Part shown: positions 34,580 through 43,417 of the stretch, in pieces
Numbering within the stretch: the stretch's first letter is position 1
Layout of the letters: each line of letters starts with the position of its first letter
Program-made: the position numbers and the translations under genes
Assembly (NCBI RefSeq): GCF_028069655.1
Contig: NZ_JAMCOS010000001.1
Span: forward strand, 4,494,001 to 4,558,000
DNA length: 64,000 bases
Reading direction: 5' to 3'
DNA from: Acidovorax sp. NCPPB 4044
GTDB lineage: Bacteria > Pseudomonadota > Gammaproteobacteria > Burkholderiales > Burkholderiaceae_C
Notes under the pieces: generated by a model
Seen by the model: only the letters and a program-made list of their open reading frames with translations
Told to the model about the DNA's origin: nothing
Databases searched by the model: none

Positions 34580-35698
34580 TCAGCCCTGCACGATCAGCGG
34601 CGAATCGCTGAGCGTGATGGCCGTGGCGGCCCGCGAATAGCCGAAGACGCGCACCAGCAGGCGGCGGTTGTCGCGCACGGTGTCGCGGCAGTGCAGCGCA
34701 CGCGTGTTGTTGATCACGATGGCCGACTCCTGCGAGAGCACGCACTGCAGCGGCCGGGCCTCGTCCACGGCCTGGCAGAAGGCCGCGAAGGCCTGCTTGA
34801 CCAGCTCGGAGGCGCCCTCGTCCACCGTGAAGCGGTAGGAGTTGAAGCGCGCCGCGAAGCCCACGCGCGGATCGAAGTCGAGGATGGACACGCCGCGCCC
34901 GTCCTCGCCCTGCCCGGCGTTGAACGAATCGCTGCGGCTGAAATTGAAGCTCGGCGAGGTGAGGCACAGCGTGTGCGTAGGGCCGATGCGCTCCAGGATG
35001 TCGGGCAGCGGGATGACCGAGGTGGGCTCGCCGCCGGGGTTCCACATCGCGCTCAGGATCAGTGCCGAGGGCGACGGCGAATGGCCGTTGCGGTGGCCCA
35101 CCGCGCACCAGTACGGCGCCTCGGTGTGCGGGCCCAGCGACAGCCCCGAATGGGAGCTGAGTTCGGCCTGCCCGGTCTCGCCGGCGAGCTTTTCCTGCCC
35201 GCCGCCCTTGAAGTTGCCCACCAGCCGCACGAGCTTGGCGGCGTTGTCGATGTCGTAGGCGAAGGCGCGGTGCTCCACCACCTTCAGCAGGATCTGGTTG
35301 CGCGCGCCCAGCCGCAGGATGGCCGGGTCGTTCTCCAGGGCCTCGGGCGCCGGCAGCGCGGCGGGCAGCGGCCGACTGTCCACCACGGCCATGCCCTCGA
35401 ACACCAGGGCCGACATCGCGCCGCCGGCATAGAGCTCCGCCGTGCGCTGCTGCTCGGTGCTGAAGCTGGAGCGCAGCTCGGTGGCCGCATGGGCCGCCAG
35501 GATGCGCGCCTGCGGGGACTGCACCCCGCCCAGTGCCGCGATCTCGGCGGCCAGGCGGTCCAGCAGGCCGGACTGGCCCGGCGTGAACCGCAGGGTCCCC
35601 ACCTCCTGCCGAGGTGCGGACAGGGACCGCTGCGGTGCCGGCTGCTGCGGTGATGGAGTGCGTTGCTGTTGTTCTTCGTTATGGACGGACGTATGCAT
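34580..35698 (-). CDS. Fe(II)/2-oxoglutarate dioxygenase, TauD/TfdA-like
   Basis: A 372-residue protein. Residues 1-35 are Gln/Ser/Pro-rich and look disordered. The jelly-roll domain follows with an H-x-E iron pair in GPHTEAPYWC (about residue 190), the distal His in ALHCRDTV and the 2-oxoglutarate Arg in RRLLVRVFGYS near the C-terminus. These fit TauD/TfdA or clavaminate-synthase-like enzymes, which hydroxylate a small molecule while splitting 2-oxoglutarate. The substrate is not readable; a TauE-type exporter and a hydrolase follow on the same strand. Its leader has unusual repeats (see 35675-35815). No Sec signal is present. Confidence 0.8.
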   Translation of the reverse strand: MHTSVHNEEQQQRTPSPQQPAPQRSLSAPRQEVGTLRFTPGQSGLLDRLAAEIAALGGVQSPQARILAAHAATELRSSFSTEQQRTAELYAGGAMSALVFEGMAVVDSRPLPAALPAPEALENDPAILRLGARNQILLKVVEHRAFAYDIDNAAKLVRLVGNFKGGGQEKLAGETGQAELSSHSGLSLGPHTEAPYWCAVGHRNGHSPSPSALILSAMWNPGGEPTSVIPLPDILERIGPTHTLCLTSPSFNFSRSDSFNAGQGEDGRGVSILDFDPRVGFAARFNSYRFTVDEGASELVKQAFAAFCQAVDEARPLQCVLSQESAIVINNTRALHCRDTVRDNRRLLVRVFGYSRAATAITLSDSPLIVQG

Positions 35699-35815
35699 TT
35701 TTTATGGATTTCCTAGTAGAAACCCGCTCCCAGGCGGGCCGGGGGCGAATCTAGCAGCGAACCTTTGGGCGAATTCCAGGTTGGAATAAGCAAAAGGAAA
35801 CCCGTCCATAACGAA
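35675..35815 (-). promoter_or_regulatory. Dioxygenase leader with 14-bp IR and TTCGC repeats
   Basis: A perfect 14-base inverted repeat (TTCGTTATGGACGG at 35675-35688, CCGTCCATAACGAA at 35802-35815) brackets the start region, with one arm in codons 4-8 of the dioxygenase gene. Between them three copies of GCGAA (TTCGC on the transcribed strand) are spaced every 12 bases at 35745, 35757 and 35769. The spacing is not that of a PIP box. A regulatory RNA structure or operator is possible. Confidence 0.45.
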
Positions 35816-35877
35816 AAAAATGACGGTGCGGCGGCATGCCCTTGCCCGGGCCGCGGCCGCCCCTGCGCCCCGCGCCG

Positions 35878-37137
35878 TCAGGCAGCGCCGGGCCGCAGGG
35901 CTTCGTCCAGCACTTCGATCCAGTGGCGCACGGGCGTCGCCGTGCCGCTCTGCAGGTGCGTGATGCAGCCGATGTTGGCCGAGAGGATGGCCGCGGGCGG
36001 CTCCTCCGCGCAGGCCTCGTCCAGGGCGCCGAGCTTGCGGTCGCGCAACTGGCCCGCGATCTCCGGCTGCAGCAGCGAATACGTGCCCGCCGAGCCGCAG
36101 CACAGGTGCGACTCGGTGCGCGCCACGCGCAGGCGAAAGCCCAGGCGCGCCAAGTGCGTCTCCACGCCGCCGCGCAGCTTCTGCCCGTGCTGCAGCGTGC
36201 AGGGCGGGTGGTAGGCCAGCAGCGACTGGGGCGCGTCGATGCGGCCCGCCAGGCGCTCGGCCAGCGCGGGCAGCATGTCGGGCAGCAGCTCGGAGAGGTC
36301 GCGCGCCAGGGCGCTCACGCGCGCGGCACGCCCGGCATACGCGGCATCGCCCTGCAGCAGGTGGCCGTACTCCTTCACGGTGACGCCGCAGCCCGAGGCG
36401 TTGACGACGATGGCCTCCACCCCGCCCGCTTCCACGTGCGGCCACCAGGCGTCGATGTTGGCGCGCATCTGCGCCCGGCCGCCCTCCTGGTCGTTGAGGT
36501 GGAACTTCACCGCGCCGCAGCAGCCCTCGCCGGCGGCGATCACGGTCTGGATGCCGGCCGCATCGAGCACGCGCGCGGTGGCGCGGTTCACGTTGGGCAG
36601 CATCGCCGGCTGCACGCAGCCCGCGAGCATCAGCACCTTGCGCGCATGCCCGCGCACCGGCCAGGCGCCGGCTTCCTGCGGGCGCGGCACCTTGGCGCGC
36701 ACGGCGGCCGGCAGCAGGCCGCGCACGGCCTGGCCCGCCTTGAGCGCGGGCGCGAACAGCGGCGAGGGCACGCCCTCCTTGAGCGCCCAGCGCCGCGCGC
36801 GCTCGGGCAGCGGGCGCGGCACCTTCTCTTCCACGATGCGCCGGCCGATGTCCACCAGGCGGCCGTACTGCACGCCGCTCGGGCAGGTGGTCTCGCAGTT
36901 GCGGCAGGTCAGGCAGCGGTCCAGGTGCAGCTGCGTCTTGCGCGTGGGTGCATCGCCTTCGAGCACCTGCTTGATGAGGTAGATGCGGCCGCGCGGGCCG
37001 TCCAGCTCGTCGCCCAGCAGCTGGTAGGTGGGACAGGTGGCGGTGCAGAAGCCGCAATGCACGCACTTGCGCAGGATGGACTCGGCCTCGCGGCCTTCGG
37101 GCGTGTCCTGGAATTCGGGGGCGAGTCGGGTTTGCAT
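35878..37137 (-). CDS. glcF: Glycolate oxidase iron-sulfur subunit GlcF
   Basis: A 419-residue cytoplasmic or membrane-associated Fe-S protein of normal GlcF length. Two [4Fe-4S] ferredoxin clusters are shown by CVHCGFCTATCP (C25, C28, C31, C35) and CLTCRNCETTCPSG (C75, C78, C81, C85). The C-terminal half has the two CCG-type motifs (GEGCCGAVKFH and ESHLCCGSAGTYS) of heterodisulfide-reductase-like electron carriers. Glycolate oxidase (GlcDEF) turns glycolate into glyoxylate and passes electrons to quinone. glcE is on the same strand two genes upstream; no glcD is present in the window. Confidence 0.95.
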   Translation of the reverse strand: MQTRLAPEFQDTPEGREAESILRKCVHCGFCTATCPTYQLLGDELDGPRGRIYLIKQVLEGDAPTRKTQLHLDRCLTCRNCETTCPSGVQYGRLVDIGRRIVEEKVPRPLPERARRWALKEGVPSPLFAPALKAGQAVRGLLPAAVRAKVPRPQEAGAWPVRGHARKVLMLAGCVQPAMLPNVNRATARVLDAAGIQTVIAAGEGCCGAVKFHLNDQEGGRAQMRANIDAWWPHVEAGGVEAIVVNASGCGVTVKEYGHLLQGDAAYAGRAARVSALARDLSELLPDMLPALAERLAGRIDAPQSLLAYHPPCTLQHGQKLRGGVETHLARLGFRLRVARTESHLCCGSAGTYSLLQPEIAGQLRDRKLGALDEACAEEPPAAILSANIGCITHLQSGTATPVRHWIEVLDEALRPGAA

Positions 37138-37159
37138 GGGGCGGTGTCTCGTGGGGTTT

Positions 37160-37957
37160 TCAGTGGGGCTCGGGCGTGCGGTGCGGTGCCGCGCCCTGCC
37201 GGCGCGCGCGCCACAGCGCGGCCAGGCGTTCGAAATCCGCGGCGAGCGGCGGCAGCGACAGCCCCAGCAGCACCGATGCGAGCGGCAGCACCCAGATGAA
37301 GCCCACGTGCTTGAAGCCCGCCGCGCCCACGATGCCGCCGGCCGTGAACATGCCCAGCAGGCTGGCGAACAGCACGAGCCGCGCCCGGTTGGAATGCACG
37401 TGCGCCTCGGGCGGGGTGCCGCGGCGGTTCCAGTAGAGCATCTTGCCCATCTCGATGCCCAGGTCGGTGGCCACGCCGGTCATGTGCGTGGTGCGGATCT
37501 GGGCCGACGACATCTTGGTGACCACCGCGTTCTGCAGCCCCATGAGGAAGGCCAGCAGCAGCACCGTGAGCGGCACCGAGAACGGCGTGGGCCAGCCGAG
37601 CGTGATCGCGCCCAGCAGCCCGAAGAGCAGCAGCAGCACGGCCTCCAGCAGCAGCGGCAGCGCGAAGCCGCTGCGCAGCCGGTGGTGGCGCGCCCAGTTG
37701 ACCATGATGGCCGTGGTGCCGGCGCCCGACATGAAGGCCCACAGCGTGCCCACGGCGCCCAGCACCAGCGCCATGTTGCCGAGCACGAGGTTGTCGGCCA
37801 CGGTGGAGAGAAAGCCCGTCATGTGCGAGGTGTAGCTGTGCACCACCAGGAAGCCGCCCGCGTTCACCGCGCCGGCATTGAAGGCCAGCAGCAGGCCCAG
37901 CAGCCGGTTGGTGGAGGGCGTGCGGTGCCGCCCCGTGAGATGCCGCAGCAGCCGCAT
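37160..37957 (-). CDS. DUF1275/YoaK-family membrane protein
   Basis: A 265-residue membrane protein with about six to seven helices and the family pattern GAVNAGGFLVVHSYTSHMTG near the N-terminus (residues 28-47). The function of the family is unknown, although it is thought to be a small-solute transporter. It lies between glcE (16-base gap) and glcF (22-base gap) on the same strand, so it is part of the glc transcription unit. That position is unusual, since glcDEF are normally contiguous. A short extension upstream of MRLLRHL is rejected as low-complexity. Confidence 0.85.
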   Translation of the reverse strand: MRLLRHLTGRHRTPSTNRLLGLLLAFNAGAVNAGGFLVVHSYTSHMTGFLSTVADNLVLGNMALVLGAVGTLWAFMSGAGTTAIMVNWARHHRLRSGFALPLLLEAVLLLLFGLLGAITLGWPTPFSVPLTVLLLAFLMGLQNAVVTKMSSAQIRTTHMTGVATDLGIEMGKMLYWNRRGTPPEAHVHSNRARLVLFASLLGMFTAGGIVGAAGFKHVGFIWVLPLASVLLGLSLPPLAADFERLAALWRARRQGAAPHRTPEPH

Positions 37958-37973
37958 GCCGTGGTCGCCCGCC

Positions 37974-39155
37974 CTACCCGGCCAGGCCGGCCAGGCGCCC
38001 GGGATTGAAGATGCCGGCCGGGTCGAACGTCGCCCGCAGGCGGGCATGGATGCGCTCGCGCACGGCCTCCGGGCCGGCATCGGCGCCGGCATCGGCGCCG
38101 GGACCGGCCACGGCCCCTGGTGCGGCATCCTGCCGATGATTTTGGCCTGGTGTCGCCGTATCCATTGGATTGTTTGCTATGAAAACAGTAGCATTTCCAC
38201 CAACAGCCCGCGCGGCATCCCGCAGGGCTGGCCCCCATGCGGCGGGCGCCTGCAGCCACCGCAGGCCCCCGTGCCACTCGACCAGGGGCGTCCCGGCTCC
38301 GGCGGGCAGCGCCAGGGCCGGCGCGGCCGGCGGCACCGACAGGCGCCAGAGCGCGCAGTCCGCGGGCCGGGCCGCGAACCACGGCAGCACCTGCTCGCGG
38401 CAGGCGGCCCATTCGGCCTGTGCGGCGGCCTGCGGCAGCCGCTCGCCCCCCAGCGCGCGGCAGGCCGATTCCACGGCCGCCGTGGCCCCGCGCAGGCGCA
38501 GGTGCAGCACGCCGCCACCACCGGGAGTTGCGGCCTCCCAGCGGCTGGCGTTCAGCGGCAGGGGCTGCCCGCCCCAGGCCTGCAGCCGGCGCAGGGCCTC
38601 GGCCTGCGGCAGCTCGAAGCGCAGCGTGGCCTCGGCCGGAGGAATGGGCAGCACCTTGAGGCTCACCTCGGTGACCAGCCCGAGCGTTCCCCAGGCCCCC
38701 ACCATGAGGCGCGAGACGTCGTAGCCCGCCACGTTCTTCATCACCTGCCCGCCGAAGCGCAGGCACTCGGCGCGGCCGTTGACGATCTCCACGCCCAGCA
38801 CGAAATCGCGCACCGCACCGGCACTCGCCCGTGCCGGGCCCGACAGCCCCGCGGCCACCATGCCGCCCACCGTGGCGCCGTCGCCGAAGTGCGGCGGCTC
38901 GAACGGCAGGCATTGGCCGCGGCTGGCGAGCAGCGCTTCCAGCTCGGCCAGCGGCGTGCCGGCGCGCACGGTGACGACCAGCTCGCTGGGCTCGTAATCG
39001 ACCACGCCGGCCAGCGCGCGCGTGTCGAGCACTTCGCCGGGCAGCGCCGCGCCGCCGTGGAAATCCTTGGTGCCGCCGCCGCGGATGCGCAGCGGCCGCT
39101 GCGTGGCGGCACTGTCGCGCACGCGCTCGATGGTCTGGCGAAGGGCGGAATCCAT
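37974..39155 (-). CDS. glcE: Glycolate oxidase FAD-binding subunit GlcE
   Basis: A 393-residue flavoprotein, about 30-40 residues longer than GlcE as I recall it. The PCMH-type FAD domain has PLRIRGGGTKDF (residues 21-32), the GDGATVGGMVA stretch (about 91-101), VMKNVAGYDVSRLMVG and WGTLGLVTEVSLK. The excess length lies near the C-terminus, where NATVFIANNPMDTATPGQ and a Gly/Ala/Asp-rich stretch interrupt the conserved end (ATFDPAGIFNPGRL). The first part of that insert is encoded by a copy of the dispersed repeat. The reading frame stays open through it. The protein normally acts with GlcD and GlcF on glycolate. Confidence 0.9.
   Translation of the reverse strand: MDSALRQTIERVRDSAATQRPLRIRGGGTKDFHGGAALPGEVLDTRALAGVVDYEPSELVVTVRAGTPLAELEALLASRGQCLPFEPPHFGDGATVGGMVAAGLSGPARASAGAVRDFVLGVEIVNGRAECLRFGGQVMKNVAGYDVSRLMVGAWGTLGLVTEVSLKVLPIPPAEATLRFELPQAEALRRLQAWGGQPLPLNASRWEAATPGGGGVLHLRLRGATAAVESACRALGGERLPQAAAQAEWAACREQVLPWFAARPADCALWRLSVPPAAPALALPAGAGTPLVEWHGGLRWLQAPAAWGPALRDAARAVGGNATVFIANNPMDTATPGQNHRQDAAPGAVAGPGADAGADAGPEAVRERIHARLRATFDPAGIFNPGRLAGLAG
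38131..38193 (-). repeat. Dispersed palindromic repeat, copy 5, inside glcE
   Basis: Read on the minus strand, GCTACTGTTTTCATAGCAAA and then AATGGATACGGCGAC and GGCCAAAATC align with the full family pattern, although they are degenerate. It lies entirely inside the glcE coding sequence, in frame, and encodes the segment NATVFIANNPMDTATPG. It is the only translated copy in the window. Confidence 0.75.
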
Positions 39156-39255
39156 GGGGCCATCCTACCGGCAGGCCCCGCGCCAAGCGGCGGGTGCCGC
39201 CGTGAATTTTTTGAACGGCACGCGTGAACGCTGCATGGCGGGCGCGGCGGCCCGG

Positions 39256-40239
39256 TCAATCCAGCCCGGCCGGCAGCGCCGCCTCCTCGTACCAGGCCAC
39301 CGGCAGGCCGGGCGCGGGCGCCGGCCTGCCGGCGCGCAGCAGGAAGCCGGTCCAGGGCAGGTGGGCGATCTCCTCGGCAGGCCGGCCCTGGCGCGCGGAG
39401 GTCACGAACAGCTCGCGGCCGGCAACGCCGCCCAGGCAGGGCATGGTGGGGCACAGCACGGGCACCGGCACCTCGGCGGCGATCTCGCCCGAGGGCGCCA
39501 GCCGCAGCAGGCGCGAGCCCTCGTACATGGCGGTCCAGTAATGGCCTTCGGTGTCCACGGCGGAGCCATCGGGGCGGCCGGCGTACCCGGGATCGCCGGG
39601 CTGCCACCCGGACGGCTTCGGCGGAAAGGAATGGAAGACGCGCGGCTCGCCGACGGGCTCGCCCTGGGCATCGCAGTCCCACGCGCGCACGGTGTGCGTC
39701 GGCGTGTCGGCCCAGTAGAGCCTGCGGCCATCGGGCGACCAGGCGAGGCCGTTGGCCGTCTTCACGCCGCCGAGCATGCGGCGCACCACGGGAGCGCTCG
39801 CGCTGCCGCGCCCGTCGATGCAGTAGAGCGCGCCGACCGCCTCGCGCGGCTGGCCCGGCGGCGGCTCGTGCAGGGTGCCCACCCAGAACCGGCCCAGCGC
39901 GTCGCACCTGCCATCGTTGGCGCGCTCGGTGGCGGGGTCGTAGGGCAGCGTGGCGACGGGCACCAGCGTGCCGCCCCACTCCCGTGCGCGGTAGATGCCG
40001 TCGCGCAGCGCGATCACCAGGCCGCTGGCCACGCCGGCGGTGCGTGCCGGCGCGATGCAGCCCGGCTCGCTGGGCATGGCCCAGTGGTCGATGCGGCCGG
40101 TGTCGGGCTCCCAGCGGGCCAGGGCACGGCCGGCGATGTCCACCCAGTAGAGGCGCGTCTCCAGCGGGTGCCAGAACGGCGACTCGCCCAGCGCATCGGG
40201 CTCCAGGCTGCCTGTGCGCCAGTCCATGTCCAGGGGCAT
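39256..40239 (-). CDS. SMP-30/gluconolactonase-family protein
   Basis: A 327-residue six-bladed beta-propeller enzyme of the SMP-30/LRE family. The divalent metal ligand Glu is in GESPFWH (E19), the Asn/Asp pair in NDGRCDALGRFWVG (about residues 106-119), and the second Asp in GSAVDTEGHYW (about 226). Members hydrolyse sugar lactones such as glucono- or aldonolactones. GAGGAGAG precedes the ATG. It is a single gene between glcE and the amtB operon, with no sugar pathway around it, so the specific lactone is unknown. Confidence 0.9.
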   Translation of the reverse strand: MPLDMDWRTGSLEPDALGESPFWHPLETRLYWVDIAGRALARWEPDTGRIDHWAMPSEPGCIAPARTAGVASGLVIALRDGIYRAREWGGTLVPVATLPYDPATERANDGRCDALGRFWVGTLHEPPPGQPREAVGALYCIDGRGSASAPVVRRMLGGVKTANGLAWSPDGRRLYWADTPTHTVRAWDCDAQGEPVGEPRVFHSFPPKPSGWQPGDPGYAGRPDGSAVDTEGHYWTAMYEGSRLLRLAPSGEIAAEVPVPVLCPTMPCLGGVAGRELFVTSARQGRPAEEIAHLPWTGFLLRAGRPAPAPGLPVAWYEEAALPAGLD

Positions 40240-40387
40240 GCGGTGTCCTCTCCTCGTGCGGCCCGCAGGCGCGACCGCCGCGCCTGCCTGACAAGCCAGC
40301 GCCGATTATTCGGCCATGCGCCCGCCGGGGCAAAAAATAACCCCCTCGCCGGGTGCGGAGCCCGGCCGCACGCAGGCCCGCGCAGGC

Positions 40388-40410
40388 AAAAAAAAGCCCG
40401 CCTTGCGGGC
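40388..40410 (-). terminator. Rho-independent terminator after amtB
   Basis: On the minus strand GCCCGC-AAG-GCGGGC is followed by eight T. It lies about 90 bases after the amtB stop, so it ends the torF-like/glnK/amtB transcript. Confidence 0.85.
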
Positions 40411-40497
40411 GGGCCGAATGTCCATGGGAGTAACTCGATCGTTGTGCCGGGTCCGGGGGGCGCCACCAGCCGCCGCCCCGGTCCGGATGGATGCGGC

Positions 40498-41940
40498 TCA
40501 GCGGTTGTAGGCCGTCTCGCCGTGCGATGTGATGTCCAGGCCTTCGCGCTCGGCTTCCTCGCTGACGCGCAGGCCCACGAGCAGGTCGGCGATCTTGTAG
40601 GCGATGAAGGCCACCACGGCGGACCAGACGAGCGTGATCGCCACGCTCTTGACCTGGATCCAGACCTGCGCGCCCATCGAGAACGTGTCGGGGGTCAGGC
40701 CGCCCGTGCCGCCCAGGCCCTGCGATGCGAACACACCGGTCAGGATGGCACCCAGGATGCCGCCCACGCCGTGCACGCCGAACACGTCGAACGCATCGTC
40801 GGCGCCCAGCATCTTCTTGAGCCCGCCCACGCCCCAGAGGCAGACCACGCCGGCGATCAGGCCGAGCACGATGGCGCCCATCGGGCCCACGAAGCCGGCA
40901 GCCGGCGTGACGGCCACGAGGCCGGCGACAGCGCCCGAAGCGGCGCCCAGCATCGAGGCCTTGCCCTTGTGCAGCGATTCGCCCGCGAGCCAGCTCAGCG
41001 TGGCGGCGGCGGTGGCGAGCACGGTGTTCACGAAGGCCAGGCCCGCGGCGCCGTTGGCGGCACCGGCGGAGCCGGCGTTGAAGCCGAACCAGCCCACCCA
41101 CAGCAGCGAGGCGCCCACCATGGTCAGCGTCAGGCTGTGGGGCGTGAGCGCTTCCTTGCCGAAGCCGATGCGCTTGCCCACCATGTAGGCCCCCACGAGG
41201 CCGGCGATACCGGCGTTGATGTGCACCACGGTGCCGCCCGCGAAATCGAGCGCGCCGTCCTTGCCCAGCAGGCCGCCGCCCCACACCATGTGCGCGATCG
41301 GGATGTAGCTGAAGGTGAACCACAGCACCGAGAAGATCAGCACGGCGGAGAACTTGATGCGCTCGGCGAACGAGCCCACGATCAGCGCCACGGTGATGGC
41401 GGCGAAGGTGGCCTGGAACGACACGAACACGTATTCGGGGATCGTCGGGAGGGCGCCGGAGAGCGTGTCCGGCGCGATGCCCTTGAGGAAGATCTTGTCG
41501 AAGGTGCCGAAGAACGAGCCGTCACCGCCGAACGTCAGGCTGTAGCCATAGATGGCCCACAGCAGCGAGATCAGCGAGAAGACCACGAACACCTGCACGA
41601 GCACCGACAGCATGTTCTTGGAGCGGGCGAGGCCGCCGTAGAACAGGGCCAGGCCCGGGATGGTCATGAGGATCACGAGCAGCGTGGAGGTCAGCATCCA
41701 CGCGGTGTCGCCGGAGTCGAGCTTGGGCGCCGGCGCGGCGGCGGGCGCGGCTGGCTCGGAGGCGGCGGCGGCCGCAGGCGCTGCGGCGGCCACGGGGGCA
41801 GGGGCCGCCGCAGCGGGTGCCTCGGGTGCCGGCGCCGTGGCGGCGGCCGGTTCGGAAGCCGCGGGCGCCTGGGCCAGCGCGGCGGTGCCGGTGGCCAGCA
41901 GGCTCATCCCCAGCAGGAAGGAAGCAAGCAGTTTTTTCAT
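40498..41940 (-). CDS. amtB: Ammonium transporter AmtB
   Basis: A 480-residue Amt-family channel. Residues 1-24 are a signal peptide and residues 25-72 form an unusual Ala/Pro-only linker; the conserved eleven-helix channel begins at DTAWMLTSTLLVILM. The twin-His pore and the family motifs GGTVVHINAGIAGLVGAY and DDAFDVFGVHGVGG are present. It moves ammonium into the cell and is blocked by unmodified GlnK. glnK (52-base gap) and a torF-like gene precede it in one operon under sigma-54 control. The long Ala/Pro linker is typical of Burkholderiales AmtB. Confidence 0.96.
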   Translation of the reverse strand: MKKLLASFLLGMSLLATGTAALAQAPAASEPAAATAPAPEAPAAAAPAPVAAAAPAAAAASEPAAPAAAPAPKLDSGDTAWMLTSTLLVILMTIPGLALFYGGLARSKNMLSVLVQVFVVFSLISLLWAIYGYSLTFGGDGSFFGTFDKIFLKGIAPDTLSGALPTIPEYVFVSFQATFAAITVALIVGSFAERIKFSAVLIFSVLWFTFSYIPIAHMVWGGGLLGKDGALDFAGGTVVHINAGIAGLVGAYMVGKRIGFGKEALTPHSLTLTMVGASLLWVGWFGFNAGSAGAANGAAGLAFVNTVLATAAATLSWLAGESLHKGKASMLGAASGAVAGLVAVTPAAGFVGPMGAIVLGLIAGVVCLWGVGGLKKMLGADDAFDVFGVHGVGGILGAILTGVFASQGLGGTGGLTPDTFSMGAQVWIQVKSVAITLVWSAVVAFIAYKIADLLVGLRVSEEAEREGLDITSHGETAYNR

Positions 41941-41992
41941 GGTTGTGTCTCTCGGAATGCGTTGATCCGTTGGGCTGCTCGAAGCCGCTCCC

Positions 41993-43109
<1,117 letters not shown>

Positions 43110-43163
43110 GGGGAATTCCTCCAGAAGAAACCAACGATGCGGGGTGGGTTTGCCCTAGCGCAA

Positions 43164-43180
43164 AGCAGGGAACGTGCCAT
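43164..43180 (-). promoter_or_regulatory. Sigma-54 promoter of torF-like/glnK/amtB
   Basis: On the minus strand TGGCAC-N5-CTGC matches the -24/-12 consensus TGGCAC-N5-TTGC with one change, and the GG-to-GC distance is the required 12 bases. Transcription should start near 43153, about 44 bases before the torF-like ATG. Confidence 0.75.
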
Positions 43181-43276
43181 GCCTGCCCAGGCTTACGACG
43201 GGAATGCTCCGAGTGGGTGCACAGGGCGTGACCGTCCCCAGACAAACGTAACAAACCTCACGCGCTGGCACCGGAA

Positions 43277-43293
43277 TGCACCTGCATGGTGCA
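43277..43293 (-). promoter_or_regulatory. NtrC-type activator site
   Basis: TGCACCTGCATGGTGCA is a perfect palindrome matching the NtrC site TGCACC-N5-GGTGCA. It lies about 110 bases upstream of the sigma-54 promoter, a normal enhancer distance. Confidence 0.8.
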
Positions 43294-43392
43294 AAAGCGG
43301 GAATCCCCTGAATGCAACGCGACAGAGCGCACCCAAGTGGGGAAACTGTCGCATCTGGGCAGGCCTCAATTGTTCGTTTAATATTTAAGTTC

Positions 43393-43407
43393 ATGTTTCG
43401 CGAACAT
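43393..43407. promoter_or_regulatory. Candidate operator of the AbiE pair
   Basis: ATGTT-TCGCG-AACAT is a palindrome-like site 10 bases before the abiEi ATG, in a very AT-rich leader that includes TTTAATATTTAAG. AbiEi antitoxins are known to repress their own promoter by binding inverted repeats, so this is a plausible operator. No Shine-Dalgarno sequence is seen before the ATG. Confidence 0.4.
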
Positions 43408-43417
43408 TCCAAAAAAA

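Noticed and set aside
35745..35773. PIP box upstream of the dioxygenase
   Set aside because: The TTCGC motifs are spaced by 7 and 19 bases, not by the 15 required, so the dioxygenase is not called an effector despite its Ser/Pro/Gln-rich start.
35702..35809. 35-codon leader peptide or small RiPP precursor before the dioxygenase
   Set aside because: It has a start and stop but no ribosome site and no recognisable core or leader motif; better read as part of the inverted-repeat leader.
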